Shown here one piece after another: positions 45,000-55,865 of a DNA stretch of 64,000 nt. The stretch is from positions 33,123,866 through 33,187,865 of the forward strand of contig NC_049907.1 of assembly GCF_001411555.2 (NCBI RefSeq), read 5' to 3'. The translations under genes and the position numbers were made by a program. Position 1 is the first letter of the stretch, and each line of letters begins with the position of its first letter. The notes under the pieces are model-generated. The model saw nothing but the letters and a program-made list of their open reading frames with translations, made no database searches and was not told where the DNA came from. Source of the stretch: Juglans regia. Lineage: Eukaryota > Streptophyta > Magnoliopsida > Fagales > Juglandaceae.

Positions 45000-46278
45000 T
45001 TATTTTAAAAAAATAGCAAGGGTTAATCACTTTATTTATTAAGAGCAATTATTTATGCTTGATAAATGAAATGAACCACCTTAGAGAAGACAAATAATTT
45101 TACAGAAAAACCAAAAGTCTAACATGTATTCCTAAATATATTTTTTTCTCGGCATGTATTCCTAAATATTTGGTCATGCATTCACGTGGTGATGATATTC
45201 AATCTTTCTAAAAGTAGGACCCCATGACGTACGTAGCCTATTTCTTGTGAGCATTATTCCTGCAGGAGAAAGGCGAAAGAGGAATTCCATTTCCATTCTC
45301 GCTCTATAACGACATATGGATAAATTATATCACCGTTTTACATTAAAATAGAGATTATATTTATGTAAAATAATGTTATTTTTGTAGAAATAGTTGTATG
45401 TCTATCATTCTCCTAAATTTATAATATATATAATCTGAGTTTTGTATAAAATATAAAATAAAAAAGGTTCTCTTGAAATGGTTGGGCCTGCATGTAATGG
45501 TATTATTTCTACATTTTTTTAAAAAAATTATTTTTATAATAGCAGAGAAAAAGGAAGACGGTATTTATAGGAGATTTAAACTTGAAATCAAATGAGAAAT
45601 TCAGAAATTAACAAAAAATTATTTATATTTTTTTTATAATAATAATATAAAAAAAAACACCGTTACATTGACTGCTATAAAATGTATCCTAAAATAATTA
45701 TATTTCATTATTCTGAGCTGATTGGTATGGGTTGTCTGGATGTCTGATCCAGACAAAGGGCCGCAATTAGAATTTCGGTCCCTCGGGCCTCAACAAATGA
45801 GAATTAAGTGGGCCTACGTATGGTTTAATAGGCAATTTGATTGGGCTCCATGAATAGAGAAATCCTAACATTCTAGTTGTGAACAAGCCCAATAAGAGGC
45901 ATGGCCCCATGGGACAATCTAATTTATCTAATACGTTGAAGTTGCTCAGTAGAGTTCATGGTATTAAAAAAATCTATATATCATCGTACTCTTAATATTT
46001 TTTTACGTGATATTAAATGATAGGCGCACAAATAAAATATAATAAATATTTTTTAATTATTTAATACTATATTATAAGATGATGAGATGATAATGTACAC
46101 AAGGACCGTGATGTGTACATGGCCAGGTAATATCTCATAATGGAGTTTTATTTTATTTAAATCTATATTCATTGGATGCAGGATACATGTCTCTTTAATT
46201 GAATACAAAAAAATATGCATATCTTATCTAACCGCTCTAATTCTAGTAAAACTTAACCCAATTTATATTCATTACTAA
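45000..46278. other. AT-rich intergenic DNA
   Basis: No gene and no clear element. Confidence 0.45.
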
Positions 46279-46645
46279 ATGTACAATTGGGTAATGAGAT
46301 GAGATAATAAATTCTCAAAAGTTCTCACAATTTCCTTCTTAAATAACATTCAAACACAAAATACTTTTTAATCTTAAAATTTCATCTAATCATTATTTAA
46401 TGATTACAATTTTTATAAATTTTAAAACGAAACACAAAAATCAAAGAACATTTTCAAACTTCAAAATAAAAATAATATTAAAAAAACATGTTTGAACAAT
46501 TTTTTAACTTTATAGTATTTTTATTTAATATTTTCTCATTTTCCAAAACCTAAAAAAAATTTAACTCAAAATATTTAACTACTATTTGCAAACTATTTAC
46601 TACCATCTACAAAATTATTAGATACTCTGAGTGTCTAAACGAGCC
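46279..46645. mobile_element. Tourist-like MITE
   Basis: The right end CTAAACGAGCC precedes TAA (46646-46648). TAA also occurs at 46276-46278, then ATGTACAATTGGGTAATGAG. The interior has GAGATGAGATAATAAATTC and an AT-rich core. The left end is decayed. Confidence 0.5.
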
Positions 46646-46663
46646 TAAATCTCTTATAGCATG

Positions 46664-47293
46664 TGTAAGGAAATTTCCCCCTCACTCATAAGCCTACTAG
46701 GTGCTTGGTCAAGAGTAATGGACTTCGCCTCGAGATTCGACCCCAGGGCCCAAACTTGCCTATGAAGCAACTCGCCTGCAAGGGAAACTAAGCAATGATG
46801 ACTTGTGGGACAAACATGCTTAACGCCACTCGGCAGCATCCAGCTCATGGGGACTTGTACAGGGCAGAACGGGAAAGACGGAGAACTTTTGATCTTCTGA
46901 CAAAGAAACATTGATGGACCACTGAAAACACCAGCAGAGTAAAGCAAATCGGAGAATCACGCCGCATTAATGGCACTACTACCCAAACAACATGCCGCAT
47001 TTAAAGGATTCTAACAAAAGAAACAATAAAAAAGACATGGGCTCCACGAGGGCAAGCATGATCTGCCCCCCCCAAACTCCCAATATAAATAGCAATCTCC
47101 AGGTACAAAAAAGCTCTCTAGACTCTCATTATTTACAAACTTCCAAAATTTTCTACTGACTTTGGCATCAGAGACTCTCCATCCTCAAGGTTGCCCTCTC
47201 CTAGCTTATTTCTTGTTCATTTTCTCAGGCACAATTTTGAAGACCTGAGTTGATAAAACCTGGCCCAAAAGCATACAAAACACAACGTTAACA
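46664..47293 (+). repeat. 5' LTR of the Tat-like element
   Basis: Starts TGTAAGGAAATTT and ends CGTTAACA. TATA box CCAATATAAATAGC at about 47080-47093, followed by the leader. Confidence 0.75.
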
Positions 47294-47321
47294 GTGTTGT
47301 CGTATATGGGATGTTCGGGAG

Positions 47322-48780
47322 GTAGGTTGTTTGGGCAGGACCAAGGAGAAGGGTCAAGCCAGAGGCCGCCTTGTCTTCCTATGGTGGAGAGCGGGACCAG
47401 CCCCATGGGTACCCGAATAACTCACCCCGACCTCGGCTACAACGAAGAGTGGGTTCAGTGCAATCCTGACCCAAAACTTACCCTTCCTTGCGGTGCCAAC
47501 GTGCGGGAGCGAGTCTAGTAGTAGACTGCCCGAACAACCAACCTCTCGTAGGAAATAAAGGGATGGGTTGAGCCAGAGGCCACCTTGTCCCTCCCGCGAT
47601 GGTGAGCGGGTCCAGCCCAAGGCTGCTCGAAAACTTACCCCAATCCTCATCGTAACGAAGAAGCGGACCAGCCACATCACTATCTGACTTACCTCCCGGG
47701 TCGGCAAAGGGGCGGTCTAGCTTGAGGCATTCTGATCCATCCTTGACGGAGTGCGAGTAGTCCTCAGCTACTCCAAGAAGAAGACTACCTTCCTCGTAAG
47801 CGTCAACAGGCGGGAGCGGGTCCAATTACAAACTGCCCAAACAATCTACCTCCCAAAGGACCAAGGAGACGGATCGAGCTAGAGGCCACCTTGTCTCCTC
47901 GCAGCGCAGAGGGGGATCAACCCCCTGCTACCAAAATAACTTACCCCGACCTCTGCCACGACGAAGTGTTGGGATCAGCATCAGCTTGACCCAAACTTAT
48001 CCTTCCCTACGATGCCAACGGGTAGGAGCGGGTCCCTTTACAAACTACCCAAGCAACCTACCTCCTACGGGGATAAAAGGGACATGTTAAGTCAGAGGCC
48101 ACATTGTCCCTCCTTCTACAGAGTGTGGGTCCAACCCCGAGGCTGCCCGAAAACCTTACCCTGAACCCTATCTCTGCGAAGTAGCAAAGCAGCCACATTT
48201 CTATCCAAATTACCTCATCAGGGAGCTAAAGGGATGGGTTGACTTGAAGCATCTTGACCTCTCCTTGATAAAGTGCGGGTCAAGTGCATTGACCGCCCAA
48301 ATGCTAAACCAAGGACCGCAGATATCAACAATATGGTAAAAAGTGACAAGCACATAGCATCATAGGTCAAAGGGCCCAAGTTTGTGAAGTCTAACTCCTA
48401 CGAAGCTAAGGATAAAGTTATGATAGCCTGCTTATTTTACAGTCAAGAATTAAATACGTAGTGCCAAAGAGCGGGAGCAAGTCTAGTCCCAAACTGCTCG
48501 AACAACCTACCTCCTGCGGGGACAAAATGGACGGGACGAGCCAGAGACCGCCTTGTCTCTACTGAGACGGAGAGCAGGCCAAGTCTCCCGATCACCCAAA
48601 TACTTACTCGAGCCCCCATTGCAGCAAAGAACAACCAGGATTATTTAATTCGACTCCATGGCCATAGTGCTACTCGGAGGGATATAAAGGCGGGTTAGCA
48701 AAACGCTTCCCGGCCTTTCCCCCACGAGGAGGCGACCAGAGTCTCATTGACGCGGCTTAACTCTTAGAGGGGACTTCCAT
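47322..48780 (+). repeat. degenerate tandem repeat, period about 520 bp
   Basis: Landmarks recur at about 518-522 bp: ACCAAGGAGA at 47338 and 47860; AAGGGA...CAGAGGCCAC at 47559 and 48077; CCTTCC/GATGCCAACG at 47484 and 48003. Within each unit, two half-units share CCAGAGGCC[GA]CCTTGTC. A further partial unit lies at about 48460-48640. Leader-region tandem repeats are common in Tat-type elements. Confidence 0.65.
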
Positions 48781-48789
48781 CCCCTCCAA

Positions 48790-50095
48790 GCCAACGACAG
48801 CAGATGAGGGCTCACATACGCTAATGACACTTCTTTTTTTTCAGTTACATATCAAAATAAAGCACGACAATGCAAAATGGAAGACTAAAGGACTAGGCGG
48901 GTAAAGTGCATTTGAGACATTGAAGGCAAAAAAGAAGGAAATTGGCTCAAAGAAAAAGTGGAGAGACATCAGCCTCATCAATGATATCGTCAAAGGCACC
49001 AAGAGGATAACTGACTAACGAAGGCAAATGAGGACAATATAAGTAGGAAGCTATCAGTCGGTGGGGTCATTGGGGATGGGTTTGGTGCTGGCGGGGGGAA
49101 CTGTAAAGCTCTGGATGAAGGCAATCCCACCACCTAATGCAGACCCCATAATTCCCTACGTCAAAACGCCAGGCTGGCCGTAAAAAAATAGAGAGAAAAA
49201 AGAATGGGGACCCCAAAAGTGAATGGCCGCATAAGATAAACTAAAAGCAAAAATGATAATGTTATTGACAATATAAAGCCGCAAGTTTAAAATGGACAAG
49301 TTACAACGTGAAGCCACAAGTTACAACATAAAGCCGCAAGAATACAATGGACAAGTTTCAACGTGAAGTGATAAGTTACAACATTAAGCCGCAAGCTTAC
49401 AATGAACGAATTACAATGGGAAGCGGCAAGTTACCACATAAAGCCGCAAGCTTACAATGACATACAACACAAGTCAGCTAGATATAACAGAAAGTCCTGG
49501 AGGCACAAGCAAACCGTAACTTGATCAAGTCATATTCCAGTAGGAGTGGCAGATAGGGATCTCCATCATTACGACGTAATGATAACGCCAGAGATTACCT
49601 CAAAGAAAATCAGCAAGGGATGTAGTGAGGCAACTAATTAGGTCATACGATGAAAGCAACTACCAAGATGCCGCCAAGAGTCGCCTACCTACTATAGAGA
49701 AGTATGAGAAACTGCTGGACGAGATGAAGACAGGAGGGCGAGATGACGATAAAAGGGTAATTTTGGAGCTTAAGAAGAAGTGTTGCGTGCTGGAGTGTGC
49801 AAAAATGAAGGTTGAAAACTAGGTTAAGTTTTGGAAGAGGAGGTTTGGAACTGGAACCTCGAACACAAAGAAGAGCAAAACCCGTCAGAGGAGCCGGATG
49901 AATTACAGCCGAGGAGAATCGACCATCAGTGGGCGAGATTACATCTAGAAAAGTTACCCCTAAGGGCGCTTGGAATTAGATCCCTCCTGAGAAGAGCAGC
50001 CAGTTCCATGGACACTTCATCTGGGCGAAGTACCCACACACTCAGAGCCTTCAAATTGCATCGGGAATTCTGAAGGATAGAGTCTTCATCCTTTC
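48790..50095. other. interior of the Tat-like element without recognisable genes
   Basis: Apart from the 55-bp repeats at 49276-49458, I see only short ORFs. A Lys/Glu-rich frame at 49625-49822 (QLIRSYDESNYQDAAKSRL) looks coiled-coil-like but cannot be assigned. Confidence 0.4.
49276..49458 (+). repeat. 55-bp tandem repeat, about three copies
   Basis: AAGCCGCAAG recurs at 49276, 49331, 49386 and 49441, with ACAATGGACAAGTT and ACGTGAAG between. The copies are imperfect. Confidence 0.75.
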
Positions 50096-50099
50096 CAAG

Positions 50100-52192
50100 C
50101 CATCAATGTAACCAAAGATCACGGACACCACGGACATATGACAGCTCCTCCCACATACCCCAGATGGTAGCATCACGGGCCTCCAAAACGCGTCTAGCTT
50201 CGGCCTGATCGGCCTCCAAGTCCCTCCTCCATTTCCTCTCATCTTCCAGGGTCTTTCTCATATCCGTCAAGGACTGAGAGATTTTATCAAACTTCCCCGA
50301 CAACCACTTGTACAACCTAGCGTCAAAGCCTTGCTGCTTGCGCAGCTCCAAGTTGTCGGCCTACAACCGCTCAAGCTCCTGCTGACAATTGTTGAGTGAT
50401 CTTTGTAGCCCATCCCTCGCCTCAGAGGCAAGCGCCACCTCGAGACGAAGAAGGGCCTCTGAGGCAAAGAAGGCCAGCCTCATCTCGAGACTTCGACAAG
50501 TCAACAAGGGCCTCGTCAAAATCTTCCTTCTTCTTTCGCTCCTCCGTTGCACATCATAAAGCTAGCCAAGCGAGTGAGCAAAGTGTTCTATTCTCACTCG
50601 CCATCTCCTCTCGGCCATCCACAATGAACGCCGCCAAACGCTCCAAGCCCTACCATAAAAGTCTGGGTCAAAATCGAAGAAGGAAGCAAACAAGAGGTGC
50701 CGAGAGCTTACAAGTAAGGAACTTACCCCAATAAAGAGTCTCTTGAGCCTGCTATTTGCCTTGCTGATGCAATCAGTGCGGCTCTTCGTAGCAACCGACC
50801 GAAAGTCCGTTGGGACCTCATCAACAACCTCCTTAACTATGCCAATGAACGTGGAAGCCGTAGCTACCTCAACCATAGAAACGCTCACCACCACCTCCTC
50901 AGCCCAAGCAATGGCCCCTACCACTTTAGCACTAACTGAGGCGACTTCGACCACAGGAGAGCAAAGTAGAGGAGATTCCAGGATGGAAACCAGCTCAGGG
51001 GACTCCCTGCCCTCGGCAAAGTGCGACTTGGAGAAGGGCGAAGGACCCCCTTGAAGGCAGTGCCAAGGGGAGAGGAGACAAATGAGGGGCCCGGGCAGAT
51101 CACAGGGACGATTTTAGAAGTAGATCCGAGAACCGATGGCTCTGGGCAGCAACATAGCACGAGGAAGGTTCGCAATCGTCATCGTTTTCATCAGCAACAA
51201 TGGCTCTAGCCGAATAAAGAGCACCTTCGTGTAAGCACCTCCGGGAGGAATGGGAAAGTCATCAGAGTTGGCTTTGGTAAGAGAAACCCTCCGGGGTCTC
51301 TTCCTTTTCCCCTCCACCTGCAAGCTTGGAGAATGGCTGCGAACTTTGGGCGTGACCTCCCTTAACGGGAAGGCTACGTCGGAACTCAAATTGACCGAAG
51401 GGGCCAGATACCGGCGAAGGTTGTCCTCAGCTAGCAAAGCCTCCAAAAGTACTTCTTTAGAATAGACCCTCGCCCAAGCACAAACGACCTCGATTCTAAG
51501 TGCCTTACCTGGGGTCGCTGTAGGATGAAGGCTCTTGTCATTGCCCACAACCCCCCATATGGCACAAATGGGGAACGCACACCAATGGGCCTAGCCAACA
51601 AGGAACTCCACCCCTTGACGGACAAAAAGAAGAATAGGCGATCCCACCCCCTTGCTTTGGTATATTGCAACTCCAACTGAACCAACGCCTGGATCGATTT
51701 GAAACTGCAAATATTACGACCTCGCCTTATAAGGTTGTGAGTGAGGAGGAACACAAGAGCCGTGAGATCCGAGTAGTCAGCCCCGACCTCCTCCAACTCA
51801 TGACACCAAATGATGCAGCACAACACAAGGGTCCTCCACGCACTAGGAGGGAGCTGAGCAGGCACCAACAGGAAATGATCCAGCACCTCTCGCACTGGAC
51901 GACAGAAAGGCAATCTAAGGCCGCTAGAGAACATGGCAAGGTACACCGCCACTCTAGAGGCAAACCCCTCACAATTTACCACTTATTCGATAGGGGGAGG
52001 CATTTCGAGTTCCACAATCTGAGGAATCTGGTAAGTCTCCTTCAAAGACTCCAACTCAACGGGAGTCACTTTCGAATGCCATGAGAAGTTAGCAAACTCC
52101 TCTGGAAAGGTGTCGCCTTGCCCTTCTACGATACAGACAGAGTCAAAAGATCTTGCCTGCCTGGAAGGGCACAAGGATTTCCTGGGGGCCAT
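50100..52192 (-). pseudogene. antisense gene of the Tat-like element (plant gypsy-type transposon protein), decayed
   Basis: On the minus strand it starts MAPRKSLCPSRQ at 52192. An in-frame TAA at 51983-51985 follows LEMPPPIE. The same frame continues with VAVYLAMFSSGLRLPFCRPVREVLDHF and LPPSAWRTLVLCC to 51431. This pattern resembles the plant family called putative gypsy type transposon (Pfam PF04195), from memory. A frameshift near 51440 leads to EALLAEDNLRRYLAPSVNL and a basic KRKRPRR stretch. Coiled-coil-like sequence (MRKTLEDERKWRRDLEADQ) lies at 50351-50103. Antisense ORFs near the 3' LTR are known in some Tat-lineage elements. Function unknown. Confidence 0.55.
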
Positions 52193-52742
52193 TAGCAACA
52201 AGGAGAAAGAAAATGACTTAGAAAGAACAACACAAGGATAAGTGCTTGAAAGGAACACATGTTATTTAGAAGGAGAGAGAATAGACAAAGTAACCCGTTG
52301 CTAAGAAAGAATGGGACCTTATATAGGCAAGCTTGACGGTTGACATCCCGAGACAGTAGGAATCCACATGCCCCACAGAGTACCAGAATCCCACGATTGT
52401 CGCAATTCCAGCAGCACGTATGCAATGATGTGACGTTGGAAAGTAGTAACCGCCTAACGTGAATAGTGACGAAGGGACTGAAGAGACGCCATTTAATGCG
52501 GACCAGAACCATCGAAATACAGCCTTTAAAGCTTAAGGCGAATTGTTGCCAGGTATTGTGTAAATACGAAAAGGCCACTTGGATATGGTTGGAAAGCAGA
52601 AGTGCTGCACATGAGCACTGAGAAACCCACAACTCCCCGTCACGGGAAAGCAAAGGTTGCATAGCCGCAATTGCAAAAATTAATTAATCAAGGAAAGGAA
52701 GAATTCCCATCAAACCCGTTCGATAGGAATTGGTGGAGTAAC

Positions 52743-53037
52743 TGTAAGGAGATTTCTCCCTCACTCATATGCCCACTAGGCGCTCGATCGAGAGTAATGG
52801 GCTTCACTCCGATATCCGGCCCCAGGGCCCAAACTTGCCCACGAAACAACTCGCCTGCAAGGAAAAGTAAGCAATGATGGCTGATGGGACAGACAAACCT
52901 GACGCCACTCGGCTGCATCCCACTCATGTACTTGGTAGAACGGGAAAGATGGAACCTTCTTAATTTTTGCAGGTCCAGCTTTAAAGATCTGAGTTGCTGG
53001 AACCTGACTCAAAGGCGTATGAAACACGACATTAACA
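52743..53037 (+). repeat. 3' LTR of the Tat-like element, internally deleted
   Basis: Starts TGTAAGGAGATTT and ends CATTAACA. Lacks the middle of the 5' copy, including its TATA box. Confidence 0.75.
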
Positions 53038-53385
53038 ACATGCATTCACACACACATCCAATTGTGATTATAAAGTCTATGCCCAAAATTATAGAACTTA
53101 TTAAAATTTAAGAAATTTTGATAGAACACCAGCTTGAGCCTATTTTGATTCAGCATTCTGTGCATTTTTTAGTACTATCCCTGTATGCTACGCGTTTATT
53201 AGAAATAGGAATCTCCATCTATTTTCCCGTCCATTATCATTAACAGAAATCATGTAAACTAATCATAGTGTCACGTGGCATTTTTTTAAATATAATGTTT
53301 TTTAGAAAATAATAAATATATTTTTCATTATTAAGAACTGAGTTAAAATCTGAATTTTTAAACTACTCAAACTATATACAAATAT

Positions 53386-53603
53386 GGATAGAAATGAGAT
53401 GAGATGAGTTGAGATTAAAATTAAAAAAATTGAATTAAATATTGTTAGAATATATTTTTTAATATTATTTTTATTTTAAAATTTAAAAAAATTAAATTAT
53501 TTATTTTATTTTATATGAAAATTTAAAAAAACTATAACGATAAGATATGAAGTTTTTAAAATTTTTAAAATTTTAGATTTTAATCTTGAAAGTAAACCAA
53601 ACC
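53386..53603. mobile_element. Tourist-like MITE
   Basis: GGATAGAAATGAGATGAGATG at the left, AAGTAAACCAAACC then TTA at the right. The AT-rich core is of the common family. The left target copy is not visible. Confidence 0.55.
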
Positions 53604-53606
53604 TTA

Positions 53607-54067
53607 AGTACCGCAGGTGAATAAATAAAGTGGTATATTTGTTTTTAAGAAATCATATGATTATTAAGGAAGTATTAGGTCGGGTAAGCAAAAGCATATG
53701 AGATTTGTCTGAGATGGGAGGGAGCCCACTAACGTACCCATATATGTTTTTCACTATAGACAAAGATAAATATGTACGTAGTGGTCGTGGTCGTCGTCAT
53801 TCAAATTTTGTGGAATAGACATTTTTATCCGAGAGAGCCATCTTCCACGTCCCAGAAAGACGTGGCCGCAACAAAAGGCGATGATTCCTGCGCTACATCT
53901 GGGTTGGGCTTTTAGTATATTTATTTCAAAAATTTTACTCACCAACGCATTACATATCATTTTCTTTTTTTAATAAATATGTGATATATAGATAATGAGG
54001 AAAATAATTTAATTAATTTAAGAAGAATAAAATAAAAATAATAAAAATAAATATGGTATATAATATG
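53607..54067. other. intergenic DNA
   Basis: No gene. A slightly GC-richer patch lies at 53780-53910 without a recognisable frame. Confidence 0.4.
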
Positions 54068-54330
54068 TAGGGATAAAAAAAAACCGGTGAACTGGTAAAC
54101 TGGATCGAGCTGGTGGGTTTGGTCCAGTACCGAGTTTGATTCGGTCTAGTATCGATTTCTTTATTCTTAAAATCGGTCTGATTCTAATTTTCCTTTTTCT
54201 AACACAGGACTGAACCAGTTCATATATATATATATATATTCATTTTTTTTATTGTATAAAATAATTTTTATATGATTTTTTTATATTATATCATAATTGA
54301 TAATCATCCACGCATTGCATTATATATATA
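54068..54330 (+). mobile_element. hAT-like element, left part
   Basis: Starts TAGGGATAAAAAAAAACCGG. It continues GGTTTGGTCCAGTACCGAGT, TTGATTCGGTC and TCTAACACAGGACTGAACC, then AT-rich sequence. The same order of motifs occurs at 63089-63300, so the two are related copies. No right end was found, so the extent is uncertain. Confidence 0.5.
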
Positions 54331-54852
54331 TATATATTAATGATGTCCTCACATAAGAGACAGGCTAGGTAATAATGTTGAAGTATAAGCTGGTATAAAT
54401 TTAGAAATATAAAATATAATTAACATGACAGAATGAAATTATATAAGCATCATAAAAAATACAAAAAAGCTTTGTACCGGTCCTTCTGTTTCAAACTGAT
54501 TACCAGCTTGCATTAATAGTCGACCACGTCAGCAATTCCACACAATTCACATAAGACTCATCACACTAGATAATCAACATTTCTTCAGAAACTCAATAGA
54601 TGCCTTTACCCAGTCAAACGCCCCTCACAATCAGATTCGTCACACAGTTTCGTTAGCCACCAAATCAAATACATCTGAATATTCATCTGAAGATTCATTG
54701 CCCAGTTCTGTCAGCCACCAAACTAGCCTCCAATACATCTGAACGCCCCTCACACTGGATAAAAGATTAGATTGGAGATAGATTCATCTGAATATTCAAG
54801 TTCTCTGCCTAAATCAGAATCGCAAAAAGGCATAGCTTTCCGCAATTTATAA

Positions 54853-54887
<35 letters not shown>

Positions 54888-55434
54888 TTTCTCTTTCTTA
54901 GTCTAGTAGTTATCTCTGTTCGTCCACTGAAAAATGTTGAAGGTGTGGAAATAGTACCAGAACTGCTTGGCCATCCACCCAGTTAAGCTGATTAATACTG
55001 ATCAAGGCTCTGTAATCTAGATAGACTTTGAGGACTTCACAACCCAAGAACTCGATATAGCAAATCCACACTTTCAACTAGCATCAAAAGGTTAAAGGGT
55101 ATGAACACATCTGCACATGCACCAAACAATGCCAACTAAATTTATGTTCATCAACCCATAAATGGATCAGTTCTTCTAGGTACAAGCAATCTTGTGTACC
55201 GATTGCGCACCAAACAGTGACATGACTTTTCATATTATATTAAAAAACGAACAGAAGAGAAAGAAGAAGACATCGGCTTCGTCATATCCCATTAATTTCC
55301 CCTTCGTTTGTCTCTTCTCCCCCAAATCTCTTCGTCTAACCATCGATCGGTCTCTTCTGCATCGACGATCTCCTCTGCACGCGACCCACCTCTATCACTG
55401 AAGGGAACTCCTCTGTGTGTCACCCCCCTCCGCC
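54331..55434. other. unassigned sequence; may include the interior of the hAT-like element
   Basis: A CT microsatellite lies at about 54857-54884. The pyrimidine-rich stretch at 55280-55430 is open (69 aa from 55192) but resembles no known protein. GACCCACCTCTATCA and AAGGGAACTCCTCTG occur both at 55383-55415 and at 55875-55915. Confidence 0.35.
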
Positions 55435-55865
55435 CAAAGTTTTAAAAATCGTTTCGTACCTGCCAGTACGGTCGATATTTGCCGTACCGGCCACTGGGCC
55501 GGTACAGATACTACCTGTATTTCGTACCGGCTTAAATACTGGCCGGTACCGGCCTAAATTTCAACCTGTACCAGCCGATATTTCGGCCTTCATTTTTTTT
55601 TTTTCTATTTTTTCAAACTACAAGTTCATTTTTTGAACCCCAATTTAGACTAAACTATTTATAATTTATATATATGTATGTATTTATATATAATTTATTC
55701 ATATATAAACTATTATTTTAGAATATAATTGTTATATATATTTATATATATAATTTATTCATATATCGACTATCTCGAAACGGTAGACGAAACGGTACCG
55801 GTACTGAAATATTTCGTTCCAGTGTCTTGACCGGTACGCCATCCGGTACGATATTCAAAACATTG
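55435..55865. mobile_element. hAT-type MITE with exact target duplication
   Basis: 431 bp. The ends are CAAAGTTTTAAAAATCGT and, inverted, CAATGTTTTGAATATCGT (15 of 18 match). An exact 8-bp duplication CCTCCGCC lies at 55427-55434 and 55866-55873. Subterminal CGTACCGG/CCGGTACG motifs are dense; the middle is AT-rich. Confidence 0.85.

Larger units (their letters stand above)
46664..53037 (+). mobile_element. non-autonomous LTR retrotransposon (Tat-like gypsy) with tandem repeats and an antisense gene
   Basis: 6374 bp. The 5' LTR is 46664-47293 (630 bp); the 3' LTR is 52743-53037 (295 bp). The two are alike at both ends but the 3' copy lacks about 335 bp in the middle. Flanks GCATG (46659-46663) and ACATG (53038-53042) match at four of five. 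The bases after the 5' LTR (GTGTTGTCGTATATGGG) match 12 of 17 with the GTGGCGCCGTCTGTGGG primer site I associate with Tat-type gypsy, most differences being C to T or G to A. No gag, protease or reverse transcriptase is seen. Confidence 0.75.

Noticed and set aside
47354..47825. ORFs of 115-117 codons in the tandem-repeat leader
   Set aside because: Lie across repeat units in different frames and do not match each other or a known protein.
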